Positions 33,850-41,183 of a stretch of 64,000 nucleotides of DNA are shown here, one piece after another. The stretch's first letter is position 1. Every line of letters begins with the position of its first letter. Source of the stretch: Vicinamibacteria bacterium. Its GTDB lineage: Bacteria > Acidobacteriota > Vicinamibacteria > Vicinamibacterales > UBA8438. Under the pieces are notes generated by a model. It was not told where the DNA came from, did not search any database, and worked only from the letters and a program-made list of their open reading frames with translations. Location of the stretch: contig JAJEEU010000037.1 of assembly GCA_022820825.1 (NCBI GenBank), positions 17,859 through 81,858 on the forward strand, given 5' to 3'. Made by a program: the position numbers and the translations under genes.

Positions 33850-34836
33850 ATGCCCAAGCAATACAAGGCGCCGGGGAGAGCACACCGCGAAGGCATGTCC
33901 ATCATCGAATTGATGGATATGTTCCCCACCGAAGAAGCTGCTACCGAGTGGTTCGAGAGCGTCATCTGGCCTGACGGCCGCTGCTGCGGGCATTGCGGCA
34001 GCATGAGCACATCGGAAGTGCCGAACAAGAAGCCGATGCCCTATTGGTGCTCGGACTGCCGGAGCTACTTCAGCGCCCGCACCGGAACGGCGCTTGCCAA
34101 TTCGAAGGTGTCGATGCAGAAGTGGGTGCTCGCCATCTACCTGTGCCTGACCAGCCTCAAGAGCGTGTCGAGCATGAAGCTCCGGCGCGATATCAAGGTG
34201 TCCCAGCCGACCGCCTGGTTCATGCTGCACCGCATCCGCGAGGCGTGGATGCACGACTCCCGCGGTGAGGAGCTGCCGTTCGATGGCCCCGTGGAAGCTG
34301 ACGAGACGTACTTCGGCGGGAAGGCGAAGAACATGCACGCCAGCCAGCGGCGCGAGCTGACCGGCCGTGGCGGCGTGGACAAGATGGCTGTCGTCGGCGC
34401 GAAGGACCGCGCGACGCGCAACGTGCGGGCGTCGGTGGTGGTCGACACGACGGCCAAGACGCTGCTCAACTGGGTCGAAGGGAACGCCGTGCCGGAAGCG
34501 ACGGTCTACACGGACGGGGAACGCGCCTACGCCGGCGTGAACCGCGAGCACGAGGCCGTCAACCACTCAGTCGGCGAGTACGTCCGGGGGATGGCCCACA
34601 CCAACGGGATGGAGTCGTTCTGGTCGATGCTGAAGCGGGCGCACGCGGGCACGTTCCACAAGCTGAGCCCGAAGCACCTTGACCGCTACGTGCAGGAGTT
34701 CGCCGGGAAGCACAACATCCGCGACTCAAGCACGCTCGCGCAGATGCGGGATACCGTCGCGCGGCTCGTCGGCCGCAACCTTCTCTACCGCACCCTCGTC
34801 GCCGACAATGGCCTTCCGAGTGGCGCGCGGTCGTAG
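33850..34836 (+). CDS. IS1595-family (ISXO2-like) transposase
   Basis: A 328-aa intact transposase. The N-terminal zinc ribbon uses C46-x2-C49 and C67-x2-C70 (CGHC, CSDC). A helix-turn-helix-like region follows (KWVLAIYLCLTSLKSVSSMKLRRDIKVSQPTAWFMLHRIR). The DDE/DDN catalytic core has D151 in EADETYFGGK, D222 in YTDGERAY and N252/E255 in HTNGMESFWSMLKR. It should recognise the 23-bp ends and move the element by cut-and-paste, leaving 8-bp duplications. Its promoter overlaps the left terminal repeat. The 3' end overlaps a short antisense passenger gene. Confidence 0.95.
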   Translation: MPKQYKAPGRAHREGMSIIELMDMFPTEEAATEWFESVIWPDGRCCGHCGSMSTSEVPNKKPMPYWCSDCRSYFSARTGTALANSKVSMQKWVLAIYLCLTSLKSVSSMKLRRDIKVSQPTAWFMLHRIREAWMHDSRGEELPFDGPVEADETYFGGKAKNMHASQRRELTGRGGVDKMAVVGAKDRATRNVRASVVVDTTAKTLLNWVEGNAVPEATVYTDGERAYAGVNREHEAVNHSVGEYVRGMAHTNGMESFWSMLKRAHAGTFHKLSPKHLDRYVQEFAGKHNIRDSSTLAQMRDTVARLVGRNLLYRTLVADNGLPSGARS

Positions 34837-34929
34837 CGACTTGTCCGGCTGGTAGCGGGCCAGCGCAAGCGCCAGCTTCTCGGGCGTGGCGCCCGCGAGA
34901 TCACGCTTCGGATCGAGCATTGGTTTCAT
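34726..34929 (-). CDS. Short passenger protein, 67 aa, unknown
   Basis: A short frame with a good Shine-Dalgarno (AGAGG, 8 bp before ATG 34929). The start MKPMLDPKRDLAGATPEKLALALAR looks like a real short helical protein, and I recall similar 'DPKRDL-GATPE-LA' peptides as passengers beside IS1595-type transposases. The second half lies antisense to the transposase 3' end and is less convincing. Function unknown. Confidence 0.45.
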   Translation of the reverse strand: MKPMLDPKRDLAGATPEKLALALARYQPDKSLRPRATRKAIVGDEGAVEKVAADEPRDGIPHLRERA

Positions 34930-34941
34930 GGTGCTATCCTC

Positions 34942-35232
34942 TCAGTGTTCCGAGGAGGACGAAGATGAGTCACGAGAATCAGCAACCGCATTCAGCAGGA
35001 GACGAGCCAGCTCCGCAGCGTGTTCCGGCCTCAGAAGGAACAGCGAAAAATACACCTGCGGGTCCAATTCGTCATCGACCGAAGTATGCCACTGCGGAGG
35101 CGGATTGGTCTGTCGTTCCTCCCTTGAGTAAATCCGCAAGGCAAGAGCTTCAGGAATTGATTCAAGAGGGTCAATCTCGGTGCGCACGACATAGTTAGGT
35201 CGTGGGCGTTCTTCCGTGTTACGATCAGGCAC
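34942..35232 (-). CDS. Passenger protein, 96 aa, unknown
   Basis: Starts at GTG 35232 with GGAGG 7 bp upstream. The protein is acidic, with no signal peptide or membrane segment. It has a beta-rich first half (PNYVVRTEIDPLESIPEALALRIYSRE) and a C-terminal amphipathic helix (FLLRPEHAAELARLLLNAVADS) ending in a serine run. The look is of a small dimeric regulator or antitoxin-like protein, but no family is recognised. It lies 12 bp upstream of the next small gene on the same strand. Confidence 0.55.
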   Translation of the reverse strand: MPDRNTEERPRPNYVVRTEIDPLESIPEALALRIYSREERQTNPPPQWHTSVDDELDPQVYFSLFLLRPEHAAELARLLLNAVADSRDSSSSSSEH

Positions 35233-35301
35233 ACTTATCCTCCGTTGCGAGCGGTTGAAGTGAGCGCCCCGGCCCCCACCGGGGCGCAGTCGTGTACGGC
35301 G

Positions 35302-35499
35302 TCAGTCTATAGCATCGTCGTCCCTCCTCGGAACGGACGACCGCTTGGTGACTTTCACCAGCTTCGCAACGCCGGCCGCTGTAGCTCGTGAGTGCTTCTC
35401 GAGCCGGCGAGCCAGAACCACCAAGTAGACGAACAGAACCAGCGGCAGGACCGCACCTACAGCGGCACCGATCGTGTACCCGATTTCTTCTGCGGTCAT
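35302..35499 (-). CDS. Small single-pass membrane protein (passenger)
   Basis: A 65-aa protein with one strong transmembrane helix (TIGAAVGAVLPLVLFVYLVVLA, ~8-29) followed by a basic cytoplasmic tail (RRLEKHSRATAAGVAKLVKVTKR). Its ATG overlaps the stop of the metzincin gene by 4 bp (ATGA), so the two are translationally coupled and may function together, for instance in anchoring or processing the protease. No family recognised. Confidence 0.65.
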   Translation of the reverse strand: MTAEEIGYTIGAAVGAVLPLVLFVYLVVLARRLEKHSRATAAGVAKLVKVTKRSSVPRRDDDAID

Positions 35500-36383
35500 C
35501 GTGATTCCTCGCGGTTTCTGTGCAGGATGATGCGTAGCAGCAGGAAGACCAGCAACAGCAGGCCACCGGCCGGCACCGCCGGAACCGGAGTCGCACCGAC
35601 GAATCCGGGATAGTCCACGTTCGGTCCCACGTCGTAGGCGAGGTTGGCGAGCTCCTGCTCCTTCGCCGGCCAGGTTGCCGGCGCGGTGGGCACGAACGCG
35701 TCCATGACGAATCCGGTTCCGGGCTTGGTGTGGTACATCCCCATCAGGTGCCCCAGCTCGTGCGCGAGCGCAGCCTCGAGCTGGTAGCCCTTGATTCTCC
35801 GCAGGCTGTCGGGGTTGAACACGATCTCGCCCGACATCCATCGGCCGCCCATCCGGTTCGTGTAGGCGGTGGCGAGCACGTCATCGTCGATCTCGTCCGG
35901 GTCGCCTTCCGTCACGCGGATGACCCCGTACAACTGGATGCCGCAGTTGGTCGAGACGCTGCCCCGCCACGCCGTTCCGGTCCAGCGTTCGATGTGGCGC
36001 TTCCACCACTGCTCGTCCGCGTAGGGCGCCAGCCGCTCGCCGGTGTAGGACCGATCGCTCCGCGGCAAGCAGACGTCGACCGTGCGTGCTCTGTCGGGGT
36101 CGGCGGTGCGAGTGCGCCGCTGCTCGAGCGGCAGATCGCTCTGCGCTCCGCCGTGGTCGTAGGCGTCGAACACGAGCTGATCCCACAGCTCGCGGTCGCG
36201 CGCCGACATCCACGGCGGTTGCGGCTGGGTCGGGCGGGCGAGCGGGCCGCGGTCGGCATCGAGCGTCACGCGCGATCCGCTGTCGCCGGTAACGCGGTGC
36301 CCGCCGCACACGAGTTGCTGGGCCGAGACGAATGAAGGCAGGGAGAGAAACACGACGACGCCGACGACGATCCGTGCGCGCAT
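35496..36383 (-). CDS. Metzincin-type metalloprotease with C-terminal membrane anchor (passenger)
   Basis: A 295-aa secreted protein with a signal peptide (VVGVVVFLSLPSFVSAQ), a catalytic zinc motif HExxHxxGxxH (H208, E209, H212, H218 in HELGHLMGMYH) and a likely Met-turn (GFVMDAF, M227), as in matrixins. The C-terminus has a short Pro-rich stretch (PVPAVP, 266-271), a hydrophobic helix and a basic tail (HRNREESR). That arrangement resembles PEP-CTERM-like sorting signals or a plain membrane anchor. Three other cysteines could form disulfides. It would act at the cell surface or periplasm; the substrate is unknown. It is an unusual cargo for an insertion sequence. Confidence 0.85.
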   Translation of the reverse strand: MRARIVVGVVVFLSLPSFVSAQQLVCGGHRVTGDSGSRVTLDADRGPLARPTQPQPPWMSARDRELWDQLVFDAYDHGGAQSDLPLEQRRTRTADPDRARTVDVCLPRSDRSYTGERLAPYADEQWWKRHIERWTGTAWRGSVSTNCGIQLYGVIRVTEGDPDEIDDDVLATAYTNRMGGRWMSGEIVFNPDSLRRIKGYQLEAALAHELGHLMGMYHTKPGTGFVMDAFVPTAPATWPAKEQELANLAYDVGPNVDYPGFVGATPVPAVPAGGLLLLVFLLLRIILHRNREESR

Positions 36384-36618
36384 GGCGGCCTCCGGGAACG
36401 CGAGCCCACGACGACGACGACAACGACGGACGACGACGAACGGACAGCGAGTTGTTCCCGGTAGTGGTCACCGGGTCGGTTGCCACACAGTGCGCACTCG
36501 TAGGTGCAGGCGCTCCCGCCTATTTCCCGCTGGCGCGGGTGTCGTATTCAGCGAGCGGCCCGGCGTCGAACCGAGCACGCACTATGTGGCGAGTGGAGTA
36601 TGGCTTAGGAGAGCAGGG

Positions 36619-36640
36619 CGGTCAAGGTTTCTTGATAGTT
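36619..36640 (-). repeat. Internal partial copy of the transposon end
   Basis: GTCAAGGTTTCTT (36621-36633) is an exact 13-nt match to the inner part of the terminal repeat, in the same orientation as the right end, with ATA one base further on. The outermost bases are degraded. It may be a former right end, inside which the zinc-ribbon gene would not have been included. Confidence 0.5.
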
Positions 36641-36939
36641 CACGTCTTCCGGTCAGGCTCTCCAGGAAGCACGATCGTGATGGTCGGACCGGGAAGCTGG
36701 TCCTTCGGGATGGCGCGGTACTTCATGAACTGAAACAGCAGGCCGTACAGTGGGTTCTCACCCATCGTCTGACTCGAATGCCACCAGATGCTCTTGCACC
36801 GCGGACACCGCTGTTCGTTGTCGAGGCAGCCAGGCAGCAGATCCAGCCGGACCACTCCTGAGCAATCCGGGTTCTTGCAATGCAGCTCGACGGCTTCAAT
36901 CTCATCGACCGTTGCAAGGTGACGAATTTCAACCATCAT
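36640..36939 (-). CDS. Zinc-ribbon passenger protein, 99 aa
   Basis: A small protein with a rubredoxin-like zinc ribbon: CKNPDC early and CPRCKSIWW about 23 residues later (four Cys as two CxxC/CxxxxC knuckles). The C-terminal half is hydrophobic/basic (LYGLLFQFMKYRAIPKDQLPGPTITIVLPGEP). It begins at ATG 36939 or 36936, and its leader is mostly the right terminal repeat. A TAAAAT box 8 bp before the ATG hints at a leaderless transcript. It could bind nucleic acid or protein; function unknown. Confidence 0.65.
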   Translation of the reverse strand: MMVEIRHLATVDEIEAVELHCKNPDCSGVVRLDLLPGCLDNEQRCPRCKSIWWHSSQTMGENPLYGLLFQFMKYRAIPKDQLPGPTITIVLPGEPDRKT

Positions 36940-36978
36940 GATGGTCGATTTTACTCTGTTGGTGAGGCTGGCAGCGCC

Positions 36979-37001
36979 GTCAACTTTTCTTTATAATCCC
37001 C
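36979..37001 (-). repeat. Right terminal inverted repeat of the transposon
   Basis: Reverse complement of the left end with two differences; the outermost bases read CCCC on the plus strand at 36998-37001. Confidence 0.9.
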
Positions 37002-37009
37002 CAAACTTG
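37002..37009. repeat. 8-bp target-site duplication, right copy
   Basis: CAAACTTG, identical to 33789-33796. Confidence 0.9.
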
Positions 37010-37143
37010 CTTGGCGATGGTGCGAGGCGAACGGGTGTCTGAACCGATCGTTATCCGATCATCTTGATGACCTGCCTATCGACCTGATGGCCGTGCGTCA
37101 AATCCGCTGGCCCGACCGGCCAGATCACCACGAGTGGTTCTAG
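37010..37143 (+). pseudogene. HNH endonuclease gene, 3' fragment beyond the transposon
   Basis: When the element and one duplication are removed, the frame of the HNH gene at 33286 continues from 33796 into this segment (codon GCT spans the junction), reads 44 codons without a stop and ends at TAG 37141-37143. The restored tail begins LAWRWCEANGCLNRS and contains LPIDLMAVRQIRWPDRPDH, which fits the C-terminus expected for this HNH family. On its own this fragment has no start and is not expressed. Confidence 0.8.
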
Positions 37144-37188
37144 ACGTGGCTTTACACCCACGCGGCGGATGTGCGGCACTCCCCTCCC

Positions 37189-37518
37189 TCAGAGGCGTCC
37201 GATGTAGATGAGGGACGCAAGCAGGCTGATCGCCAGCGGAACCATCATTCCGCCGGTCATCCACGACACCATCCTCTCGAGCGGCCAATCCGGATAGGTC
37301 CACCACAACGCCAGGTTGAAGCAGATCGCTACGGCCATGGCGGCCAGCATGAACCACCCCGACGCCCGGTTGGCCGGATACCAGATCTCCGGAGACGAGA
37401 GGGTCTTCGGCGTCCGGAAGCCGTACACGCCGTTAGGGGGGACCTTGCCCAGGATCATCGGTACGGACAGCAAGAGAATCAGCAGCGGAACGCCGACGCC
37501 GATCAAGAGTTTGGCCAT
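37189..37518 (-). CDS. SdpI/YfhL-like membrane protein
   Basis: A 109-aa integral membrane protein with three hydrophobic segments and the SdpI-family signature loop PPNGVYGFRTPKTLSSPEIWYPANRASG. Full SdpI proteins give immunity to the SdpC toxin in Bacillus; shorter homologues like this are widespread and of unknown role. Divergent from the membrane-protein gene at 37590, with a 71-bp GC-rich gap. Confidence 0.82.
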   Translation of the reverse strand: MAKLLIGVGVPLLILLLSVPMILGKVPPNGVYGFRTPKTLSSPEIWYPANRASGWFMLAAMAVAICFNLALWWTYPDWPLERMVSWMTGGMMVPLAISLLASLIYIGRL

Positions 37519-37589
37519 GTTGGCCCGGTATTCTAGCCTGATAGCATGGCCCGGGCCGGCCAGCGGACGGCGCCGGGGCTGAGTGGCAC

Positions 37590-38150
37590 ATGACCGAGCT
37601 GATCACGGAGCTCATCCTCACGGAAAGCAACTGGATGCCCGCGGCGATGGCGCTCGCGTTCATCGCCGTGGCCGTCCGGCTGCGCGCCGACCAACGTAGC
37701 GCTCCAGACAGGCCAAGGCCCCTTCGTGCGCTCACCCTCTTCTACGGCGTGATGATCGGCATCATGGCGTCGGGGCACCTCCTCGCGGTGAGCATCAAGG
37801 CCGCGCAGGGCACGCTGCAGGGTTCTCCCTGGTTTCTGTACGCCCTCGGATTGTCCCTGGCTGTCCCGGCATGGTGGCTGGCGGCCGAGGCGCTGCGCGC
37901 CGGGCTCGAGGATTCGCGCGGCCTGCGCCGGACGGTGGGCCTCAACGGCTGGCTGGGCCTGGCGCTCATGATCATCGGCCCGCACAACTGGCCGATAGCG
38001 GCGCCGGCCGTCCTGAACATCGCCTATCGATTCCAGACGCATCGCGCGATCGGCACGGCCATCGTGATCGCGGCCGGCGTAGGCTACATCGCGCTTTTCG
38101 CCGGCGCCGTGATGTTCATGGCGAGCGGCCAGACCTTCGAAGAGTTCTAG
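37590..38150 (+). CDS. Hypothetical multi-pass membrane protein
   Basis: A 186-aa protein with about five predicted transmembrane helices (MPAAMALAFIAVAV, LTLFYGVMIGIMASGHLLAV, FLYALGLSLAVPAWWLAA, LNGWLGLALMIIGPHNW, IVIAAGVGYIALFAGAVMFMA). No family recognised. It begins at ATG 37590 and converges with the PhoD gene, whose stop is 12 bp away. Confidence 0.7.
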   Translation: MTELITELILTESNWMPAAMALAFIAVAVRLRADQRSAPDRPRPLRALTLFYGVMIGIMASGHLLAVSIKAAQGTLQGSPWFLYALGLSLAVPAWWLAAEALRAGLEDSRGLRRTVGLNGWLGLALMIIGPHNWPIAAPAVLNIAYRFQTHRAIGTAIVIAAGVGYIALFAGAVMFMASGQTFEEF

Positions 38151-38162
38151 CCGGGCGTCTGA

Positions 38163-39806
38163 TCAACCCGGCACCGGCAGCTCGGCCGTGTGGAAGGCCT
38201 CCAGCGTGTCGATGGCCTCGACCGGCTGGCGGTCCACGTCCCAGCGGAACTGCCGGAGCACGATGCGGTCCTGCAGGAAGTCGGCGATGGTGAATCCGTG
38301 GTCCTCGATGGGCGCCACCGACTCCTCCATGTCCAGGTGCTCGGGCGGCGTCGCGCCGACTCCCCGCACCACGGAGGGAAAGCCCCTGACGGAAGTGCCG
38401 ATCGGACCGCTCAGCACCGCCGTGACCGGACGGGCGCTGAAGTTCAACGCGCCGGCGCGGTGCATGCGTCCCATGCCGATCGCGTGCAGGTCGCCGCTCA
38501 CCACCAGCGGCGCGCGCTCGCGCTGGCCGGCAATCGCCTCCACCAGCCGGTCGTGCTGCCGCAGCCAGCCTGCCTGCCAGTAGTCCTTCGCGAGGGCCGT
38601 CGTCAGCGCCCCGGTCTCGCGGTCGAGCACGTCCGGGTACCACTCGCCCCACTTGCCGGCGCTCCAGCCGAACGGGTTCGACGGCGCGTGGACCAGGTGC
38701 CGGGTATCCGCTGACCGCGTGCGGTCGAGCAGCCAGCTCTCGACCTGCCGGTCGACGAAGACCGCGTTCGGTCCGGCGAGGCTCACCGTCCGGCGCACGT
38801 CGTAGAGCAGGATCTCGGCCAAGTTGCCGTAGCGCAGCGTGCCGAAGCTCTCCGAGAGATCGCCCCGGTCGCTCGTCCCGGACCACGGCAGGCCGGCCGG
38901 TCGCGCGGCGTCGGGCAGGAACTCGGGATAGTAGAGCTGCTGCGTGGCTCGCGCGAGCTGGAGCTGGAACCAGGGAATCGGGAAGTTGGCGATCTCGTCG
39001 CTGACCGAGTCGTTTTCCCAGTGGTCGTGGTCGTCCTGCAGGAACGCGACCGGCGTCGACCGGAAATCGGCGCCGTAGACCGGCACGATCTGCGGGCCGG
39101 CCGCCGCCTTCAGCGCAGTTTCGTTGTGGGCGCCGAACACCGACGCCGAGAAGTCGAAGTTCGATGTCCGGCCGGCGGCGCTGAGCTCGCCGACGTTATC
39201 CCCCAGCCAGGTATGGAGGTCCCAGTAGATGTGGTCGCCGTTGGCGACCGCCGCGTCCGGCCCGAACGACAGCGCGCGCCGCAGGAGGCGGTTGCGGATG
39301 GCGGTCGGCAGGAAGCCGCTGCGCTCCCCGATGCCCGCATAGGTGCCGCCGGGGCCGCCGGCGCAGGTGAAGAACAGCACCCGGAACCGCTCGGGGCGGG
39401 CATCGGGCGCGGGGAACGTGGCCAGCGGCCAGGGCTCGCACAGCGCCGCCCCGCCGGCGCCGACGAGGGACAGCTCGTAGCGGCGCGCCGGCTGCAGACC
39501 GGTCGCGTAGAACTGCCAGTACTCCCCGGCCGTGTCGTTCATGCGGCCGGTAACGCTGGCACCGCCGACCCGCAGCGTGGGCGCGGCAGACAGCGCCCGA
39601 TCGAACGACGCCTTGAGCAGCAGGCGGGTGTCGCTGACCGCCGGCAGCAGGTGCCGCACCCGCCCCGCGTCCCAGTCCCGCGCCTGCGGCGGCGCGCCCT
39701 GTGACGCCAGCAGGTCGAGCGGCAGCCGACCGAATACGGCGGCGCCCAAGGCGCCGGCGCTGCCTGCGAGGAACTTCCGGCGATCGACGGACCGGCGTGC
39801 GCTCAC
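38163..39806 (-). CDS. PhoD-like metallophosphatase with Tat signal
   Basis: A 547-aa exported phosphatase-like protein. The N-terminus has a twin-arginine signal (DRRKFLAGSAGALGAAVFG), followed by a PhoD N-terminal Ig-like domain. The metallophosphatase core shows VANGDHIYWDLHTW, FLQDDHDHWENDS and VVSGDLHAIGMGRMHRAG, which supply the metal ligands. PhoD enzymes hydrolyse phosphodiesters and monoesters in the periplasm using Ca and Fe. The start is GTG 39806. It lies 10 bp after the paralog-B gene on the same strand, so they are probably co-transcribed. Confidence 0.88.
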   Translation of the reverse strand: MSARRSVDRRKFLAGSAGALGAAVFGRLPLDLLASQGAPPQARDWDAGRVRHLLPAVSDTRLLLKASFDRALSAAPTLRVGGASVTGRMNDTAGEYWQFYATGLQPARRYELSLVGAGGAALCEPWPLATFPAPDARPERFRVLFFTCAGGPGGTYAGIGERSGFLPTAIRNRLLRRALSFGPDAAVANGDHIYWDLHTWLGDNVGELSAAGRTSNFDFSASVFGAHNETALKAAAGPQIVPVYGADFRSTPVAFLQDDHDHWENDSVSDEIANFPIPWFQLQLARATQQLYYPEFLPDAARPAGLPWSGTSDRGDLSESFGTLRYGNLAEILLYDVRRTVSLAGPNAVFVDRQVESWLLDRTRSADTRHLVHAPSNPFGWSAGKWGEWYPDVLDRETGALTTALAKDYWQAGWLRQHDRLVEAIAGQRERAPLVVSGDLHAIGMGRMHRAGALNFSARPVTAVLSGPIGTSVRGFPSVVRGVGATPPEHLDMEESVAPIEDHGFTIADFLQDRIVLRQFRWDVDRQPVEAIDTLEAFHTAELPVPG

Positions 39807-39816
39807 GTGCGGCAGG

Positions 39817-40836
39817 CTATTTCGCGGCTCGCTCCTCGGCGCGAGCGCCCGCGAGGATGTTCGTCATGGCGTAGTTGCCTTCGTGGCAGGCGTACTCGAA
39901 CAGCGGGCCGTCGATGGCCGTCATGGGAATCGACGCGGTCCAGGGTGCTTCCCAGACCGAAGGATCGTGGACCGTGAACTCGTAGTCGACGGCGTCCTCG
40001 CCCACGCGGGTAAAGCGCTCGACCAGCCGCAGGTTCTCGTCGCCGCCGAAGACCGTGCCGCCGCCCTGGGTGTGGCCCAGCTCCTGCCGTCCGTTCACCT
40101 TGTCGGCGACGTTCGTCGTCTCGACGACCAGCGTGTCGCCCTCCCAGCGGCCGCGCGAGTCACCCATCCACTGGCGCACCGCGGCGGGCGGGCCGGGACG
40201 TCCGTCCAGCGGGATGATGCGCGCGTCGTGCACCATCTCGACGAAGACGACGACGTAATCGGGCGTCTGCAGGATCTGGTAGTTGTGGTTGTAGAAGCCC
40301 GGCATCATCGCCCCGGGCATGCCCCGCGAGATGCAGCGATCCAGGGCGTTGAAGTCCTTTATGGAGTCGAAGCGGCTGCTGGCGAAAGTGGAGACGTGCC
40401 CCCGGCTTTGCAGCGCCTCCTCTTCCGGCGTCGACGGCGGCAGGCGGCCGTCGGGCGGATCGATGATCAGCGACGTGCGCGTGCTGAGCGTGCCCCGCTC
40501 CATCCAGTAGTTGTTGTAGGCGCCGACCGATGTGGGCTCCTCCGGCTCGCCTTCGGGGTAGCGGTTGTCGAGGTTGACGCTGAGGGCGACCTGCTGGTCC
40601 CGCACCGCGTGCTCTTCGGCAGTCAGGAACTCCTTGTCCGCCAGGTCGGCCGGGCGCTGCAGCGGCGTCGTGGTCGTGTTGGTCCACGTGCCCTGCAGGT
40701 CCGGATCGCCCCAAGGCGTGCGGAACGACTCCCCACCCGCCGCGCCGGCTGCGGCGGTCTGGCCCGCGGCGGCCGCGGGCGCGAGCAGCACGAGCGCGAG
40801 AACGGCGGACATCGCAACAGCACATCGATGGTTCAT
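39817..40836 (-). CDS. Secreted hypothetical protein, RTPWGxPDLxGxW family, paralog B
   Basis: A 339-aa secreted protein (signal AVLALVLLAPAAAAGQ) sharing all blocks of the family: RTPWGDPDLQGTWTN, SLIIDPPDGRLPP, RCISRGMPGAMMPGFYNHNYQILQTPDYV, VEMVHDARIIPLDGRP, DSRGRWEGDTLVVETTN and YACHEGNYAMTNIL. ATG 40836 has GGGGAG upstream. It differs from paralog A mainly in the region after the signal. No activity is known; conserved Cys/His residues in the blocks merit attention. Confidence 0.82.
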   Translation of the reverse strand: MNHRCAVAMSAVLALVLLAPAAAAGQTAAAGAAGGESFRTPWGDPDLQGTWTNTTTTPLQRPADLADKEFLTAEEHAVRDQQVALSVNLDNRYPEGEPEEPTSVGAYNNYWMERGTLSTRTSLIIDPPDGRLPPSTPEEEALQSRGHVSTFASSRFDSIKDFNALDRCISRGMPGAMMPGFYNHNYQILQTPDYVVVFVEMVHDARIIPLDGRPGPPAAVRQWMGDSRGRWEGDTLVVETTNVADKVNGRQELGHTQGGGTVFGGDENLRLVERFTRVGEDAVDYEFTVHDPSVWEAPWTASIPMTAIDGPLFEYACHEGNYAMTNILAGARAEERAAK

Positions 40837-40964
40837 GGTTCTTGCTCCCCGGCCCATTATCCACCAGAAATCGGACGCTGTCTCCATCACCGCGCCGGGC
40901 GCCGGCAATCCGACGTGCTAAACTCGTTTTACGATTTTCCGATCGATAGCCCGGTCAGGGATCC

Positions 40965-41174
40965 ATGGACCAAGTGAAGATTTCTCCCAAGTTCCAGGTG
41001 GTCATTCCAAAGGCAGTGCGTGAGTCTCTGGGCCTCGTCGCCGGACAGCGACTCCAGGTGGTTCCGTACGGCAACCGCATCGAGCTGGTGCCGGTGAGCG
41101 ACATCGGCGAAATGCGAGGCTGCGTCGCGGGCATCGATACGTCGCTCGAACGCGAACCGGATCGCCGCCTGTAA
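40965..41174 (+). CDS. vapB: VapB-type antitoxin, AbrB fold
   Basis: A 69-aa AbrB-fold antitoxin (VKISPKFQVVIPKAVRESLGLVAGQRLQVVPYGNRIELVPV) with a short C-terminal tail for toxin binding. It lies 9 bp before the PIN-domain toxin gene and should repress the operon. An AGGGA site precedes ATG 40965. A TACGAT -10-like box is at 40930-40935. Confidence 0.9.
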   Translation: MDQVKISPKFQVVIPKAVRESLGLVAGQRLQVVPYGNRIELVPVSDIGEMRGCVAGIDTSLEREPDRRL

Positions 41175-41183
41175 GCCCGCCCG

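Larger units (their letters stand above)
33797..37001 (+). mobile_element. IS1595-type transposon with passenger genes, 3205 bp
   Basis: The element is bounded by 23-bp terminal inverted repeats (33797-33819 and 36979-37001, 21 of 23 matching) and an 8-bp direct duplication. It contains an IS1595/ISXO2-like transposase on the plus strand and, on the minus strand, a zinc-ribbon gene, a metzincin-like protease gene, a small membrane protein gene and two further short genes. A plain IS1595 copy would be roughly 1 kb, so about 2 kb is cargo. It inserted into an HNH endonuclease gene. The intact transposase, near-perfect repeats and perfect duplication suggest recent movement. Confidence 0.9.

Noticed and set aside
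34886..35198. Open frames on the plus strand after the transposase
   Set aside because: They are antisense to the 34942-35232 gene, which has a strong ribosome site; the plus-strand products are low-complexity and lack a start signal.
37590..38150. Possible toxin/immunity pair of the SdpI-like gene with the membrane protein next to it
   Set aside because: The genes are divergent, and the partner shows no SdpC-like or SdpR-like feature.
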